DNA of 64,000 bases from Marilutibacter penaei. Its GTDB lineage: Bacteria > Pseudomonadota > Gammaproteobacteria > Xanthomonadales > Xanthomonadaceae. The stretch covers positions 1-64,000 of the forward strand of contig NZ_JACHTE010000007.1 of NCBI RefSeq assembly GCF_014145395.1, read 5' to 3'. Positions 1 through 7,825 of this stretch are shown here, piece by piece (within the stretch, counting starts at the first letter, position 1; every line of letters begins with the position of its first letter). Both the position numbers and the translations under genes were made by a program. The notes beneath the pieces are model-generated. The model saw only the letters and a program-made list of their open reading frames with translations. It made no database searches and was not told the DNA's origin.

Positions 1-59
1 CCGGCTTCGGCTTCACGCAGGAAGCCGATGATCTGCTCTTCGGAAAAGCGCTTCTTCAC
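1..59 (-). mobile_element. IS3-family transposase OrfA, N-terminal fragment cut by the window edge
   Basis: Read on the minus strand from a GTG at 59, the first residues are M-KKRFSEEQIIGFLREAEA. This is the N-terminus of the OrfA (helix-turn-helix) protein of many IS3-family elements. An AAGGAGA ribosome-binding site lies just upstream, on the window's inner side. The rest of the element lies left of position 1. The outer terminal repeat should fall between about 70 and 125, but I cannot fix its end from one copy. The element sits against a truncated hydrolase gene, so it probably caused that truncation. Confidence 0.75.
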
Positions 60-119
60 GTCCAATCTCCTTCTGCTTGGGGATTGGACTCCAAATCGCC
101 GTGCTACTCAAAGGCGGGG

Positions 120-375
120 GGGCGTCGCGCCCTGCCCGATCCGCCAGGGCTACGGTCTGGGCTTTGAAGTCGCCCACTTCGCCGAGGGCTCAGCCTTGGG
201 CCATGGCGGCAGCGACTGGGCGGAAGACACGCTGGCCTATCTCGACCAGCCCTCGGGCGATGGATTGATCATCCTGCTCAACGCACCCAACCCGCGTGGC
301 ACGCGGGCCATGGCGGACCTGATCGCCCTGCTGGACCCGGATTCGCCCTACCTGCCCCGGTATCGCGCGAGGTAG
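120..375 (+). pseudogene. 3'-terminal remnant of a beta-lactamase-family serine hydrolase
   Basis: Only about the last 80 residues of an open frame resemble a known family. GYGLGFEV followed by GHGGSDW is the C-terminal region of class C beta-lactamase/D-alanyl-D-alanine carboxypeptidase-like hydrolases, where the HGG triad lines the active site. The SxxK nucleophile and YxN regions are absent because the 5' part has been replaced by the IS3-family element edge. The piece is therefore non-functional. The reading frame extends back into the IS sequence, but that part is not homologous to the family. Confidence 0.6.
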
Positions 376-540
376 GTAGGACAATGGGAAGGGTCGACCT
401 ACCCTCGGTCGAGAGTGGAGTCAGGTCCATTCGCTACCTGTGCGCACGCAACTTCTCACTGCGTGGACATCACCTCTTCCTATGACCGCATTTGTCAGGC
501 AACGGAAGAGCACTTGGGCAGACCACATACCCTTTCGTAT

Positions 541-567
541 TTGACAATCGCGGTACAGCTGAACAAT
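541..567 (+). promoter_or_regulatory. possible promoter of the retron RNA
   Basis: A perfect TTGACA (541-546) is followed after 15 bases by AACAAT (562-567), a weak -10. Transcription from here would start about 40 bases before the msr segment, which is where a retron transcript must begin. The spacing is short and the -10 is poor. The stretch 376-612 otherwise shows no convincing gene. Confidence 0.25.
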
Positions 568-612
568 GCCAAAGAAGGTCGACTCTGCCGTCACTTCGGG
601 CTAACATCGTAG

Positions 613-761
613 TCGCCTAGCGACTTGGGTGAAAAGCCCAAAGTGATACGAGGCGTATCACTCAGAGTATTGCTCCACTTCTGACGGAGACCGGCTGCGC
701 GCCGACCCGTCAGTCGACCGGGTCGGCGCGCAGCCGGTCTCCGTCAGCATCAAGTAGGCGA
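613..761 (+). ncRNA. retron msr-msd RNA (primer and template for msDNA)
   Basis: This segment has the layout of a retron non-coding RNA. The a1 repeat TCGCCTA (613-619) pairs with a2 TAGGCGA (755-761). Directly after a1 comes the conserved TAGC context, so G620 is the likely branching guanosine whose 2'-OH primes synthesis. The msr part folds into two small stem-loops: TTGGG/CCCAA (625-629/637-641) and GTGATACG/CGTATCAC (643-650/654-661). The msd part carries a perfect 29-bp stem, 681-709 with 719-747, and a 9-nt loop. The effector ATG follows at 766. Order and spacing match the Ec86 (Eco1) type, whose msr also begins with a CCTTAGCGA-like segment. Exact RNA and msDNA ends are inferred. Confidence 0.9.
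681..747 (+). repeat. 29-bp perfect inverted repeat forming the msd hairpin
   Basis: The arms 681-709 and 719-747 are exact reverse complements of each other, starting CTGACGGAGACC and ending GGTCTCCGTCAG, separated by nine bases. The stem is mostly G+C, in contrast to the AT-richer coding sequence that follows. No T-tract follows it, so it is not an intrinsic terminator. Reverse transcription of this part would give a long hairpin single-stranded DNA. Confidence 0.95.
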
Positions 762-765
762 ATAC

Positions 766-1671
766 ATGCTGGAAAAGCACCTTCGTTCCGAAAAGTCAGC
801 TCTACACCGGCATCTTAGCCGGCTCAAATCAGCGGTCGAAAACGATCGCATTCAGCCGAACGGAAAACACGCTACGTCATTCGTCTTCATCTGCGGCGCA
901 AATAGGCGTGCGGGTGGTGCGTCCGCGCGCAGGCTAGCCGTTGAAAGATTCATAAAGAAGACTTCGCCAGATTCCAAAGCAATCATTGCCGAAAGATTTT
1001 TTGAGTTTCTGGAAAATAGCAAAAAGAAACAGAATCTTTACGACATTGAACATGCGCTGAGCGGATTCGCGGACCTAATTGTAATTATTCTCGAAAGCAA
1101 CAGCGCGTTCACGGAACTAGGCGCCTTTGCCACAAGGGAGCTGAGAGAAAAGCTATTCATTATAAATGATAGACAATTTGAACTGCAGCAATCCTTCATA
1201 AACCTGGGGCCGCTAAGCGCAGTCAAGGAAGTGGATAACCGCGCCGTTAGTTGGTACGACATGGCTGCTGACGGAATTGAGAACGGCGACGCAATCGGCG
1301 GGACATTTCCCGACCTAATTCAGGCCATTCGCAAGAGATCTCCGAAGACGGAAGTTCTCGACAAGAGCAAACTGACTCCCATCGGAGGTCTTAACAGATG
1401 GGCTTTCGCCTTCTGTCACGACATCATATTTTACTCGCGAAGCATAAACGCGAAGGACCTAGTTGCCGTTTACACCTTTCTGTTCGGGAAGGCAGACTTT
1501 GACAGCTTGGCCACGTACAAAGCTCTGCTAGTTGCGCTAGGACTTGCCACAAAATCGGGTGACAAGGTCGCTTCTACACAGGCGAGTCCAATCCTTAAAT
1601 CGCCGGTCGATCACGTGCCCCTTCAGGCAGCGTTCTATGCTGCAAACTATCGATCGGAGCGTCGCTCATGA
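766..1671 (+). CDS. retron effector, nucleoside deoxyribosyltransferase-like with C-terminal winged-helix region
   Basis: The 301-residue protein lies between the msr-msd RNA and the reverse transcriptase, the position of the toxin in Ec86-type (type II-A) retrons. Residues about 38-130 form the NDT-like fold. FVFICGAN (39-46) is the first strand and loop, ADLIVIILESNSAFTELGAF (102-121) contains the family ExxGSxxELGAF-like motif, and E117 is the likely catalytic glutamate. Residues about 205-275 look like a winged helix ending in GLATKSGDKV. In the family the retron complex inhibits this enzyme, and phage triggering releases it to attack nucleotides or NAD. That activity is inferred here. 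Its stop overlaps the RT start (ATGA). Base composition is clearly AT-richer than the flanking housekeeping genes, suggesting transfer. Confidence 0.85.
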   Translation: MLEKHLRSEKSALHRHLSRLKSAVENDRIQPNGKHATSFVFICGANRRAGGASARRLAVERFIKKTSPDSKAIIAERFFEFLENSKKKQNLYDIEHALSGFADLIVIILESNSAFTELGAFATRELREKLFIINDRQFELQQSFINLGPLSAVKEVDNRAVSWYDMAADGIENGDAIGGTFPDLIQAIRKRSPKTEVLDKSKLTPIGGLNRWAFAFCHDIIFYSRSINAKDLVAVYTFLFGKADFDSLATYKALLVALGLATKSGDKVASTQASPILKSPVDHVPLQAAFYAANYRSERRS

Positions 1672-2636
1672 GGGACTTGGTAGAGGTATGTTCGGCAGAT
1701 CTTGGGATAAGTCGCCAAGAAACGCTTCACCTTGCGAAGAGCGCGCCCTACCGCATGAAACGTTTCGAACTGAGTAAAAGAGGCGGCGGCAGGCGGACGA
1801 TTTGGCGAGCAGCGATAGAAACGAAGGGTCTTCAGTACTCCTTGATAAAGAACTATCTAGAGCATCTTCCCGTTCATGCAGCCAGTCAGGCATTTTCTCC
1901 AGGCTCATCCATTAAGAAGAATGCCAGCATTCATGTTGGCAACCATTACTTTCTGAGGGTCGACCTGAAGGATTTCTTCCCTTCGTTAACCTTCGAGAAT
2001 CTTCGCAAGGCCACCTTGTCAAGCAACGCCAAGTTCGACTTCTCATTAGAAGGCTCCGACTCATTTGCGCTTATTCAAGGCGCGTGCTTCGACCGCGACG
2101 GCAAACTGCCTATTGGCTATTCTACGTCTCCATTTATCGCGAACGTCGTCATGTTCGAGTTTGACGAGAGTTTAGAAGTCACTCTTCAGTCTGAGTTTGG
2201 CGCTGGTAATTTTAACTACACGAGATACGCAGACGACATGGTGTTCTCAACCTCTACCAGAGGTGTCTGCAGGAAGGCGTACCGAAAGATCAAGAACTTC
2301 GTGGCCGATTTTGATGGAGCAAGCCTGTCAGTGAACGACCGTAAGACGCACTTTGGCAGCACAGGCAAAGGGACTGCCTTTGTGACAGGAGTTCATATGC
2401 TTCCAAATGGAAAGCTTGCTGCAACAAGGCAGCTTCGAGAACGGGTAAAATTCTTGCTCTACTTGCTGACAAAGAAGAGAATTCCAGAGAAAGAGTACTC
2501 TCAACTCATCGGGTTGCTAGCACACTTAAGGAGCGTTGATCCCGCCTATCATACGAAGCTCTCGACAGATTTTTATTCTGTTTTTCCTCGCTTAGGGAAA
2601 GATCGGACCGCTACAACCAGCTCAGAACGCACATAG
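1668..2636 (+). CDS. retron reverse transcriptase
   Basis: This 322-residue RNA-directed DNA polymerase would make msDNA from the adjacent msr-msd RNA. All retron hallmarks are visible. NASIH (85-89) is the NAXXH motif of region X. FLRVDLKDFFPS (95-106) carries the first catalytic Asp (D99). LPIGYSTSPFIAN (147-159) is the motif 4 region. YADD (187-190) gives the other two catalytic aspartates, and VTG (239-241) marks region Y, which recognises the msr stem-loop. Length matches the family (about 300-320). Its ATG overlaps the effector stop by four bases, so the two are probably co-translated and act as one complex. No further cargo gene follows before the downstream pseudogene. Confidence 0.95.
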   Translation: MRDLVEVCSADLGISRQETLHLAKSAPYRMKRFELSKRGGGRRTIWRAAIETKGLQYSLIKNYLEHLPVHAASQAFSPGSSIKKNASIHVGNHYFLRVDLKDFFPSLTFENLRKATLSSNAKFDFSLEGSDSFALIQGACFDRDGKLPIGYSTSPFIANVVMFEFDESLEVTLQSEFGAGNFNYTRYADDMVFSTSTRGVCRKAYRKIKNFVADFDGASLSVNDRKTHFGSTGKGTAFVTGVHMLPNGKLAATRQLRERVKFLLYLLTKKRIPEKEYSQLIGLLAHLRSVDPAYHTKLSTDFYSVFPRLGKDRTATTSSERT

Positions 2637-2879
2637 AGCGGGAGATTAGTCACGATTGAGGTCCCGAACCCTTGCGGAACCGCGCTGTGCACGGCTGACC
2701 TGACAGGGGCTGTAATTCTTTTCGGCCTCGATCAGAGGTTCAAGGGAAATCGGACCAGGCACATTTCCTACCCGTTCGTGTTTCACCTTTCTGGAAGTGA
2801 ATCCAACCTCTATCCAGAGGCGATAGCTTGGTCGACTGTCCCGAGACTCTTTCTCGCACGTTCCGCAAGGGCTCAGCCC

Positions 2880-3223
2880 GCTGAGTTTGGCGACCTCGTC
2901 GTAGGCCGCCAGGGTATTGGTCGCGTACATCAGCAAGGCGCCACCGCCCATCTAGGCCGCCACCCCCCAGCATCTCGCCCCCCCCGGCGCGGTGCCCATC
3001 CGGAGTAGCGCGTTGGCATGAAAGCCCAGGCAACCGTCGCAACGTCGGCAACGCCAATGGCCATGGCAATCAGCTGCTTGGCCTTCTCGTCCAACGCGCC
3101 CGGCGCCATCACCGCCTTGCTCTGGGCATTGAAGCCCTGGCTGACGCCAGCATTGTGGATGCGCAGCGCGTTCATGTCGCGAGAGACCTCGCGGGTCAAT
3201 TCCCGGTAGGACGGCGTGCTCAT
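2880..3223 (-). pseudogene. carboxymuconolactone decarboxylase / AhpD-family pseudogene with several frameshifts
   Basis: From the ATG at 3223 the protein starts MSTPSYRELTREVSRDM and reads normally to AIGVA near 3050. It then continues in another frame as RCDGCLGFHANALLRMG, containing the CxxC-H redox motif typical of AhpD-like proteins. A third frame gives GEMLG, and a further one MGGGALLMYATNTLAAYDEVAK near 2951-2885. The shifts coincide with G-runs (six to eight Gs), so sequencing error at homopolymers is an alternative to true decay. At least two independent shifts favour a pseudogene. The next 240 bases to the retron stop hold only an unassignable frame. Confidence 0.7.
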
Positions 3224-3335
3224 GGTGGGATCGAACGGCGGCCGGGCCGGTGGTCCGGCCCTTAATCAAACTAAGAGCTTTGCCGATCCTTCCCCAAGCA
3301 CAGCAGGTTTCACTCCGCGGCTTGGACGCGCGGGC

Positions 3336-4418
3336 TCAGCCCACGAACCGCCAGCCCAGCGTTTCCCCATAAGCCAACGGCGCGATCTCGCGGTCGCCGT
3401 AGGGCAGCGCAGGGGGAATCGTCCAGTCTTCCTTGCGCAGGGTCACGGTGCCGGTGTTGCGCGGCAGGCGGTAGAAGTCCGCGCCGAAGTGACTGGCGAA
3501 GCCTTCCAGGCGGTCCAGCTTGCCGGCGGCCTCGAACGCGGTCGCGTACAACTCCAGCGCGTGCAGGCCGGTGTAGCAGCCGGCGCAGCCGCAGTCGGCT
3601 TCCTTGTCGCCGCGCGCGTGCGGGGCCGAGTCGGTGCCCAGGAAGAAGCGCGGGTCGCCGCTGGTGGCGGCTTCGAGCAGCGCCTGGCGGTGGGTCTCGC
3701 GCTTGAGCACCGGCAGGCAGTAGTAGTGGGGCCGCAGTCCGCCGGTGAACAGGGCATTGCGGTTGTACAGCAGGTGGTGCGCGGTGATCGTCGCGCCGAT
3801 GTCGCCGCCCGAGTCGCGCACGTAGTCGGCGGCATCGCGGGTGGTGATGTGCTCCAGCACCACGCGCAGGCCGGGGAAGTCGCGGCGCAGCGGGGCCAGC
3901 ACGGTCTCGATGAACACCCGCTCGCGGTCGAACACGTCGATGTCGCGGTCGGTGACCTCGCCATGAACCGCCAGCACCAGGCCGAGCTCCTGCATGGCCT
4001 CCAGCGCCGGGTAGGCGCGCTTGGGGTCGGTGAGGCCGGAATCCGAATTGGTGGTCGCGCCGGCCGGATACAGCTTGACCGCGTGCACGAAACCGCTGGC
4101 CTTCGCGCGGTGGATCTCCTCGGCCGGCGTGTTGTCGGTGAGGTATAGCGTCATCAGCGGATCGAAGTCCGAACCCGCCGGCCGCGCGGCGAGGATCCGC
4201 TCCCGGTAGGCTGCGGCCAGCGCCGTCGTGGTTACCGGCGGTCGCAGGTTCGGCATGACGATGGCCCGGTGGAACTGCGCCGCCGTGTGCGGCAGCACTG
4301 CCGCAAGCTGCGCCCCATCGCGCAGGTGCAGGTGCCAGTCGTCAGGGCGGGCCAGCGTCAGGGTGGTGCCGGCCGGCGCCTGGGCGGGATCGGGGATGTG
4401 GTGGGCGAGCGGGGTCAC
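3336..4418 (-). CDS. pyrC: dihydroorotase (PyrC)
   Basis: The protein catalyses cyclisation of N-carbamoyl-aspartate to dihydroorotate in de novo pyrimidine synthesis. The 360-residue length is that of class II dihydroorotases. [12 protein letters not shown] near residue 25 supplies the two zinc-binding histidines. AVKLYPAG has the lysine that is carboxylated, and LAVHGE, VLEHITT and LGTDSAPH give the remaining His and Asp ligands. It stands alone, downstream of the three-gene DUF262/ATPase module on the same strand. The first about 20 residues are poorly conserved, so a later start is possible. Confidence 0.95.
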   Translation of the reverse strand: MTPLAHHIPDPAQAPAGTTLTLARPDDWHLHLRDGAQLAAVLPHTAAQFHRAIVMPNLRPPVTTTALAAAYRERILAARPAGSDFDPLMTLYLTDNTPAEEIHRAKASGFVHAVKLYPAGATTNSDSGLTDPKRAYPALEAMQELGLVLAVHGEVTDRDIDVFDRERVFIETVLAPLRRDFPGLRVVLEHITTRDAADYVRDSGGDIGATITAHHLLYNRNALFTGGLRPHYYCLPVLKRETHRQALLEAATSGDPRFFLGTDSAPHARGDKEADCGCAGCYTGLHALELYATAFEAAGKLDRLEGFASHFGADFYRLPRNTGTVTLRKEDWTIPPALPYGDREIAPLAYGETLGWRFVG

Positions 4419-4533
4419 GGGGCGTGGGGGGTTGGGTGGGTGGGGGCGACTACCCTACCGCAGAGGCTGCGCTCACTGCAGCCCTAAGGCACAACTCCCA
4501 ACTTGACTGGACCGATGAACCTGAAACTTTTCC

Positions 4534-5523
4534 TTAATCACCGGGGAGCGGCAGATGATTCGTAAAGAACCCGATAACAACCTTATTGTCCGATTGTTCG
4601 ACCGGCGGGTGGAAATAAATTCTATTCTGATGTGGCTCAAACTTCTCATGCCACTCGCAAAAAAGCGTTCGGCCCTTCACCAGCAACTCGCGCGCGCGCC
4701 TGCTCGTGCCATCTAGGCGCACTTCAATTGCCTCGGGAGATACTGTCAGGCCGAGGCCAGTGAATCTCTGTTGCATTAGCAGATTCGTGGGTGAACCACC
4801 CTCATCTCTCTCAGGTTCGTTGGGAGAGAGGTTCGGCGGCGGCGTTGTGAAGACCCATCGCCCGTGATCGTTAAGAACGCTCAAAGCTCGCCGCAGCTTC
4901 ATGCTCACTGCACGATAGCCCCCCTTGAAGTCACCTATTCCCCGCCAAACATTATCTCCAAAAAAAAGGCTAGGGAAGGCATTGGCTGCGTAGCGTTGAA
5001 GCTGCACTTCACTATCGTTCGTTGCGATTACGTCACGCCAAAAACCAACATGACCAACCTCGTCTCGCACCCAGTGGACAAGCGCAGCACCCGCAGCTGA
5101 CTCAGTCTGAAGAACTCCCGTCCTCATAAGACCCAGGCAGGCGATAGGCCGCTGCACGAGCACACAATGATGAACCCAAGACACGTCAGCGCTCTCGATG
5201 AGCTCACCTGCTACCACTACCTCAAACGAGTCGAATCCTGCAGGCCAATTCTCATCATCAATGTAAAATTGCGCACGCCCTAACCAGCCCGCCAGTTCCT
5301 GCATCAGCTCTACAGGTAGATTAATTCCCGCCTCACTGAGACTCCAAAGATCATAATTTTCAAATATCGGCTTGCTTTGCAGATCGTCGCCGATCCAGAC
5401 CATCTCATCACGTTCAATCGCAGCGTTCACGCGAGCCACCAAGGAATCCAAGGCACTCACAAATGCTTCTGGCGAATCGAACTTATCGACTTGCCACTCC
5501 GATCCGTCCACGACAAAAGCCAT
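4534..5523 (-). CDS. unrecognised 329-aa protein, last gene of the DUF262-ATPase operon
   Basis: I do not recognise this family with certainty. The protein has no signal peptide or membrane segment. Visible features are a His/acidic patch around HWVRDEVGHVGFW (150-162), a helical middle segment (183-226), and a compact C-terminal motif. The motif reads WHEKFEPHQNRIYFHPP (291-307), then VVIGFF and NHLPLP (323-327). The last motif has the form of a small beta-rich domain ending in IG-HLP. Its start lies three bases after the stop of the ATPase gene, so it is surely co-expressed. By position it is the candidate effector or substrate adaptor of the module, but this is inference. Base use is AT-richer than in pyrC. 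Confidence 0.8.
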   Translation of the reverse strand: MAFVVDGSEWQVDKFDSPEAFVSALDSLVARVNAAIERDEMVWIGDDLQSKPIFENYDLWSLSEAGINLPVELMQELAGWLGRAQFYIDDENWPAGFDSFEVVVAGELIESADVSWVHHCVLVQRPIACLGLMRTGVLQTESAAGAALVHWVRDEVGHVGFWRDVIATNDSEVQLQRYAANAFPSLFFGDNVWRGIGDFKGGYRAVSMKLRRALSVLNDHGRWVFTTPPPNLSPNEPERDEGGSPTNLLMQQRFTGLGLTVSPEAIEVRLDGTSRRARELLVKGRTLFCEWHEKFEPHQNRIYFHPPVEQSDNKVVIGFFTNHLPLPGD

Positions 5524-5526
5524 TTA

Positions 5527-6627
5527 TCACCTCTGTCGCCGGATTCGACCAAGAGTTGCCACATCAAGCTGATACTGATCGAAGAACCCTTTCGGCCAGT
5601 GAGAAATTCCGCCAACTGACGTAAACGTAAGCTCATCCACAGCCACTTCATCGCCATCGCCATCGGCGAAGTAGTGCGCGACCGCATCGCAATATGGCAG
5701 CAGCTTCTCGGCACCGATCGCCAATCGGATGCCATTCAACAAATGATCAGAGTGAGTTTCAAGCACAACCTGAACCCCGCAACTGGCAATCCATGCTAGA
5801 AACCTACCCATCTGAGATTGGCCAGCAGGATGCAGGTGGGCCTCGGGGTTCTCGACAATAAGCAAGCCACCGCGCTCAGCTATGAGCCCAGCCAACACAA
5901 CCGGCAAGGCATAGGAAACGCCAAACCCCATATTCGTAGCGCGAACCCAGTCCCCACCAGGAGAACGAAACTTAAGCGCAGTGACACCACTATCGGGAAA
6001 CCAACCTGCGTCGATCTCAACTGGACGAGCTATCGCGGATAACCACCCCTCTATCTCATACTTTAGTAATCCAACCGACGACTCACCGGAAGTTGGCCGC
6101 ACTCGATCTGAATGCTGTAATGGTTGACTACCAATCGTCGCGATGATCTGAGCGCAGTATTCGCCCCGGACCCCAACCTGCAATTCTGAGAATGGCACCG
6201 GATCTGCTGGCAGATGCGCCCTCGGGCCAAGTCGCTCTGCGCACAAATAGGTCAAAGCGCGACTGACGCGCTGGAACGGAAAAGGTACAGCCGTTGGCTT
6301 CGATATGACATTCAAATATAGACTGTCTTCGGCCGGTGACTGAATCACCCATGTCGACAAACCCTCGGTCGAATCAAGCTCGATGCGAATGGTATCTTCC
6401 GACTTCCAGTTCTGTACATCCTTAGCTGCACCCAACTCGAACGATCGGTCGTTGAGCCGAATAGTTCCCGCGACTGCAGACGATTCGGCTTCTGCTGCAA
6501 GTAGCAATGATTGAACGAACGAAGATTTTCCAGCTCCATTCAAGCCCGCTAATATCGTCAAAGGGGCAAGGCGAAATGTTCTATCTGTGAATCTTTTGAA
6601 TGCTAAAACGCGGACAGAACTAAGCAT
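5527..6627 (-). CDS. DUF3696 AAA ATPase (SMC/OLD-like), putative defence protein
   Basis: The 366-residue ABC-type ATPase has Walker A GLNGAGKSS (28-36), the family segment TNMGFGVSYALP (231-242), Walker B LLIVEN followed by PEAHLHP (255-267), and the H-loop-like LETHSDHLLNGIR (289-301). The C-terminus WPKGFF (344-349) is characteristic of DUF3696. It lacks the TOPRIM nuclease of OLD proteins, so it probably acts as a sensor or motor for a partner. Its start overlaps the DUF262 gene by eight bases and the 329-aa gene follows after three, a tight operon. ATPases of this group recur in anti-phage modules. The exact role here is unknown. Confidence 0.85.
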   Translation of the reverse strand: MLSSVRVLAFKRFTDRTFRLAPLTILAGLNGAGKSSFVQSLLLAAEAESSAVAGTIRLNDRSFELGAAKDVQNWKSEDTIRIELDSTEGLSTWVIQSPAEDSLYLNVISKPTAVPFPFQRVSRALTYLCAERLGPRAHLPADPVPFSELQVGVRGEYCAQIIATIGSQPLQHSDRVRPTSGESSVGLLKYEIEGWLSAIARPVEIDAGWFPDSGVTALKFRSPGGDWVRATNMGFGVSYALPVVLAGLIAERGGLLIVENPEAHLHPAGQSQMGRFLAWIASCGVQVVLETHSDHLLNGIRLAIGAEKLLPYCDAVAHYFADGDGDEVAVDELTFTSVGGISHWPKGFFDQYQLDVATLGRIRRQR

Positions 6628-7789
6628 CTAATATTCTCCGCAAAATCAGTCTAGGCTGATCTAATCGGTAAGCGACGGCATTAGGATCGCCGGTGCCAAC
6701 GGTCACTGCTTTTGAATATTTCGCGTCGTCGAATGCTTGGCGGAACTTTCGTTCGATCTCTTGCGCGAAAGGCCGCAACTCCGTTATAGGATACTCGGAG
6801 AGCGCGATCGCTTGAGACTCAAAAACTGCCCGATTAATCGGGCCTCGTCGACTCTGACCAGGTGGCATCCTCCGGAAGGCCGCCCTCCCGAGAAGAACAG
6901 CAGCAGCCTCCATTGCGCGATCAAACCGGTTTCGAAGCGCTCCTAGCTCAGGCGCAGAAATGCTTCTCTCGCTCTCTGAAGTTCCGTCAAGCCGTCTTGT
7001 GACTTCAACGAGAAAAGCATCCAAGCTCGAATGACTTCGGTATTCATCATAATTGAAATCAACAAATGCGCAGAATCGAAGCGCCAGCTCGCGATTGGTC
7101 ATGCGTCCGCTATCTCGAATACGCGCACCAGTTGAGGGATCCTTTCTCCAAAAATGCCAATCTGTCGCAATATCGAAGGAGGCCAACTCCGAAAGCTCTC
7201 GAAGGAAGGCGCGAGACCTGGGCTTGCTCATTGCATGACGAATTTCTTGAGCAGAGAGAGGGCTGCCCAATGTATTCACACGTCCGAAGATATCGTACTT
7301 GACCTCATCTGGAGTTTGAGGCTCGATGACGTGGACGACGATTTGCGTGCTTCTGAAACGACGAAGAGCGGCTGGCTTAAGTTTTGAATAATTGGAGCCA
7401 TGCAAGTCATCAAGGTACTCAAGATCCCTTCGATCAAGTAGATGACCATCTCGCATAAACAATGAAATGGTCGACAGCCGCTGGACCCCATCGACCACTT
7501 GATAGGATCCGTCGCGATCCTGATTGAAATAGAAGGCCGGCAGTGGAATGCCCAACAAAACCGACTCGATAAGCCTAGTTCTCTGCCTCTCTTTCCAGAC
7601 GTAGTCGCGCTGAAAATCCGGCGCCAGATCAACCTCGCCATCGTTGATCTGCTGCACGACTTCTCTTAAAGAGAAATTCTTCGTGGTAATCCGAATTTTA
7701 GCCGGATCCCAAGGTTTAACACTAAGGGCTCCTGCGGAAAGATCGGAATCGTCGACCTCATCCGCGGCGAATTCCTCTTCTTGACTCAT
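6620..7789 (-). CDS. DUF262-family (GmrS/SspE-like N-domain) protein
   Basis: The first gene of the module encodes 389 residues. After an acidic N-terminus comes a DUF262 domain: LAPDFQRDYVWKERQR (55-70) and VDGVQRLSTI (99-108) correspond to the family's PxFQRxxVW and DGQQR motifs. In GmrSD and SspE this domain binds and hydrolyses nucleotide and senses modified DNA. The usual glutamine after DG is V102 here. There is no DUF1524/HNH nuclease domain, so unlike GmrSD any killing must come from a partner. No strong Shine-Dalgarno precedes the ATG, and a short ATGC/GCAT hairpin separates it from icmF, 36 bases upstream. Composition is AT-richer than icmF. Confidence 0.85.
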   Translation of the reverse strand: MSQEEEFAADEVDDSDLSAGALSVKPWDPAKIRITTKNFSLREVVQQINDGEVDLAPDFQRDYVWKERQRTRLIESVLLGIPLPAFYFNQDRDGSYQVVDGVQRLSTISLFMRDGHLLDRRDLEYLDDLHGSNYSKLKPAALRRFRSTQIVVHVIEPQTPDEVKYDIFGRVNTLGSPLSAQEIRHAMSKPRSRAFLRELSELASFDIATDWHFWRKDPSTGARIRDSGRMTNRELALRFCAFVDFNYDEYRSHSSLDAFLVEVTRRLDGTSESERSISAPELGALRNRFDRAMEAAAVLLGRAAFRRMPPGQSRRGPINRAVFESQAIALSEYPITELRPFAQEIERKFRQAFDDAKYSKAVTVGTGDPNAVAYRLDQPRLILRRILDA

Positions 7790-7825
7790 AGTTAATCGCG
7801 CTCAATTGAGGGGATGCAAAAAGCA

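Noticed and set aside
399-436. A possible terminal repeat of another insertion element near GGAGTCAGGTCC
   Set aside because: One copy only, no matching end or transposase nearby, so it cannot be supported.
415-612. A 65-residue open frame before the retron RNA
   Set aside because: No ribosome-binding site, no recognisable family, and it ends exactly at the msr start, so it is probably leader or chance.
681-747. Reading the long hairpin as an intrinsic terminator
   Set aside because: No T-tract follows on either strand and it lies between a1 and a2 of a retron RNA.
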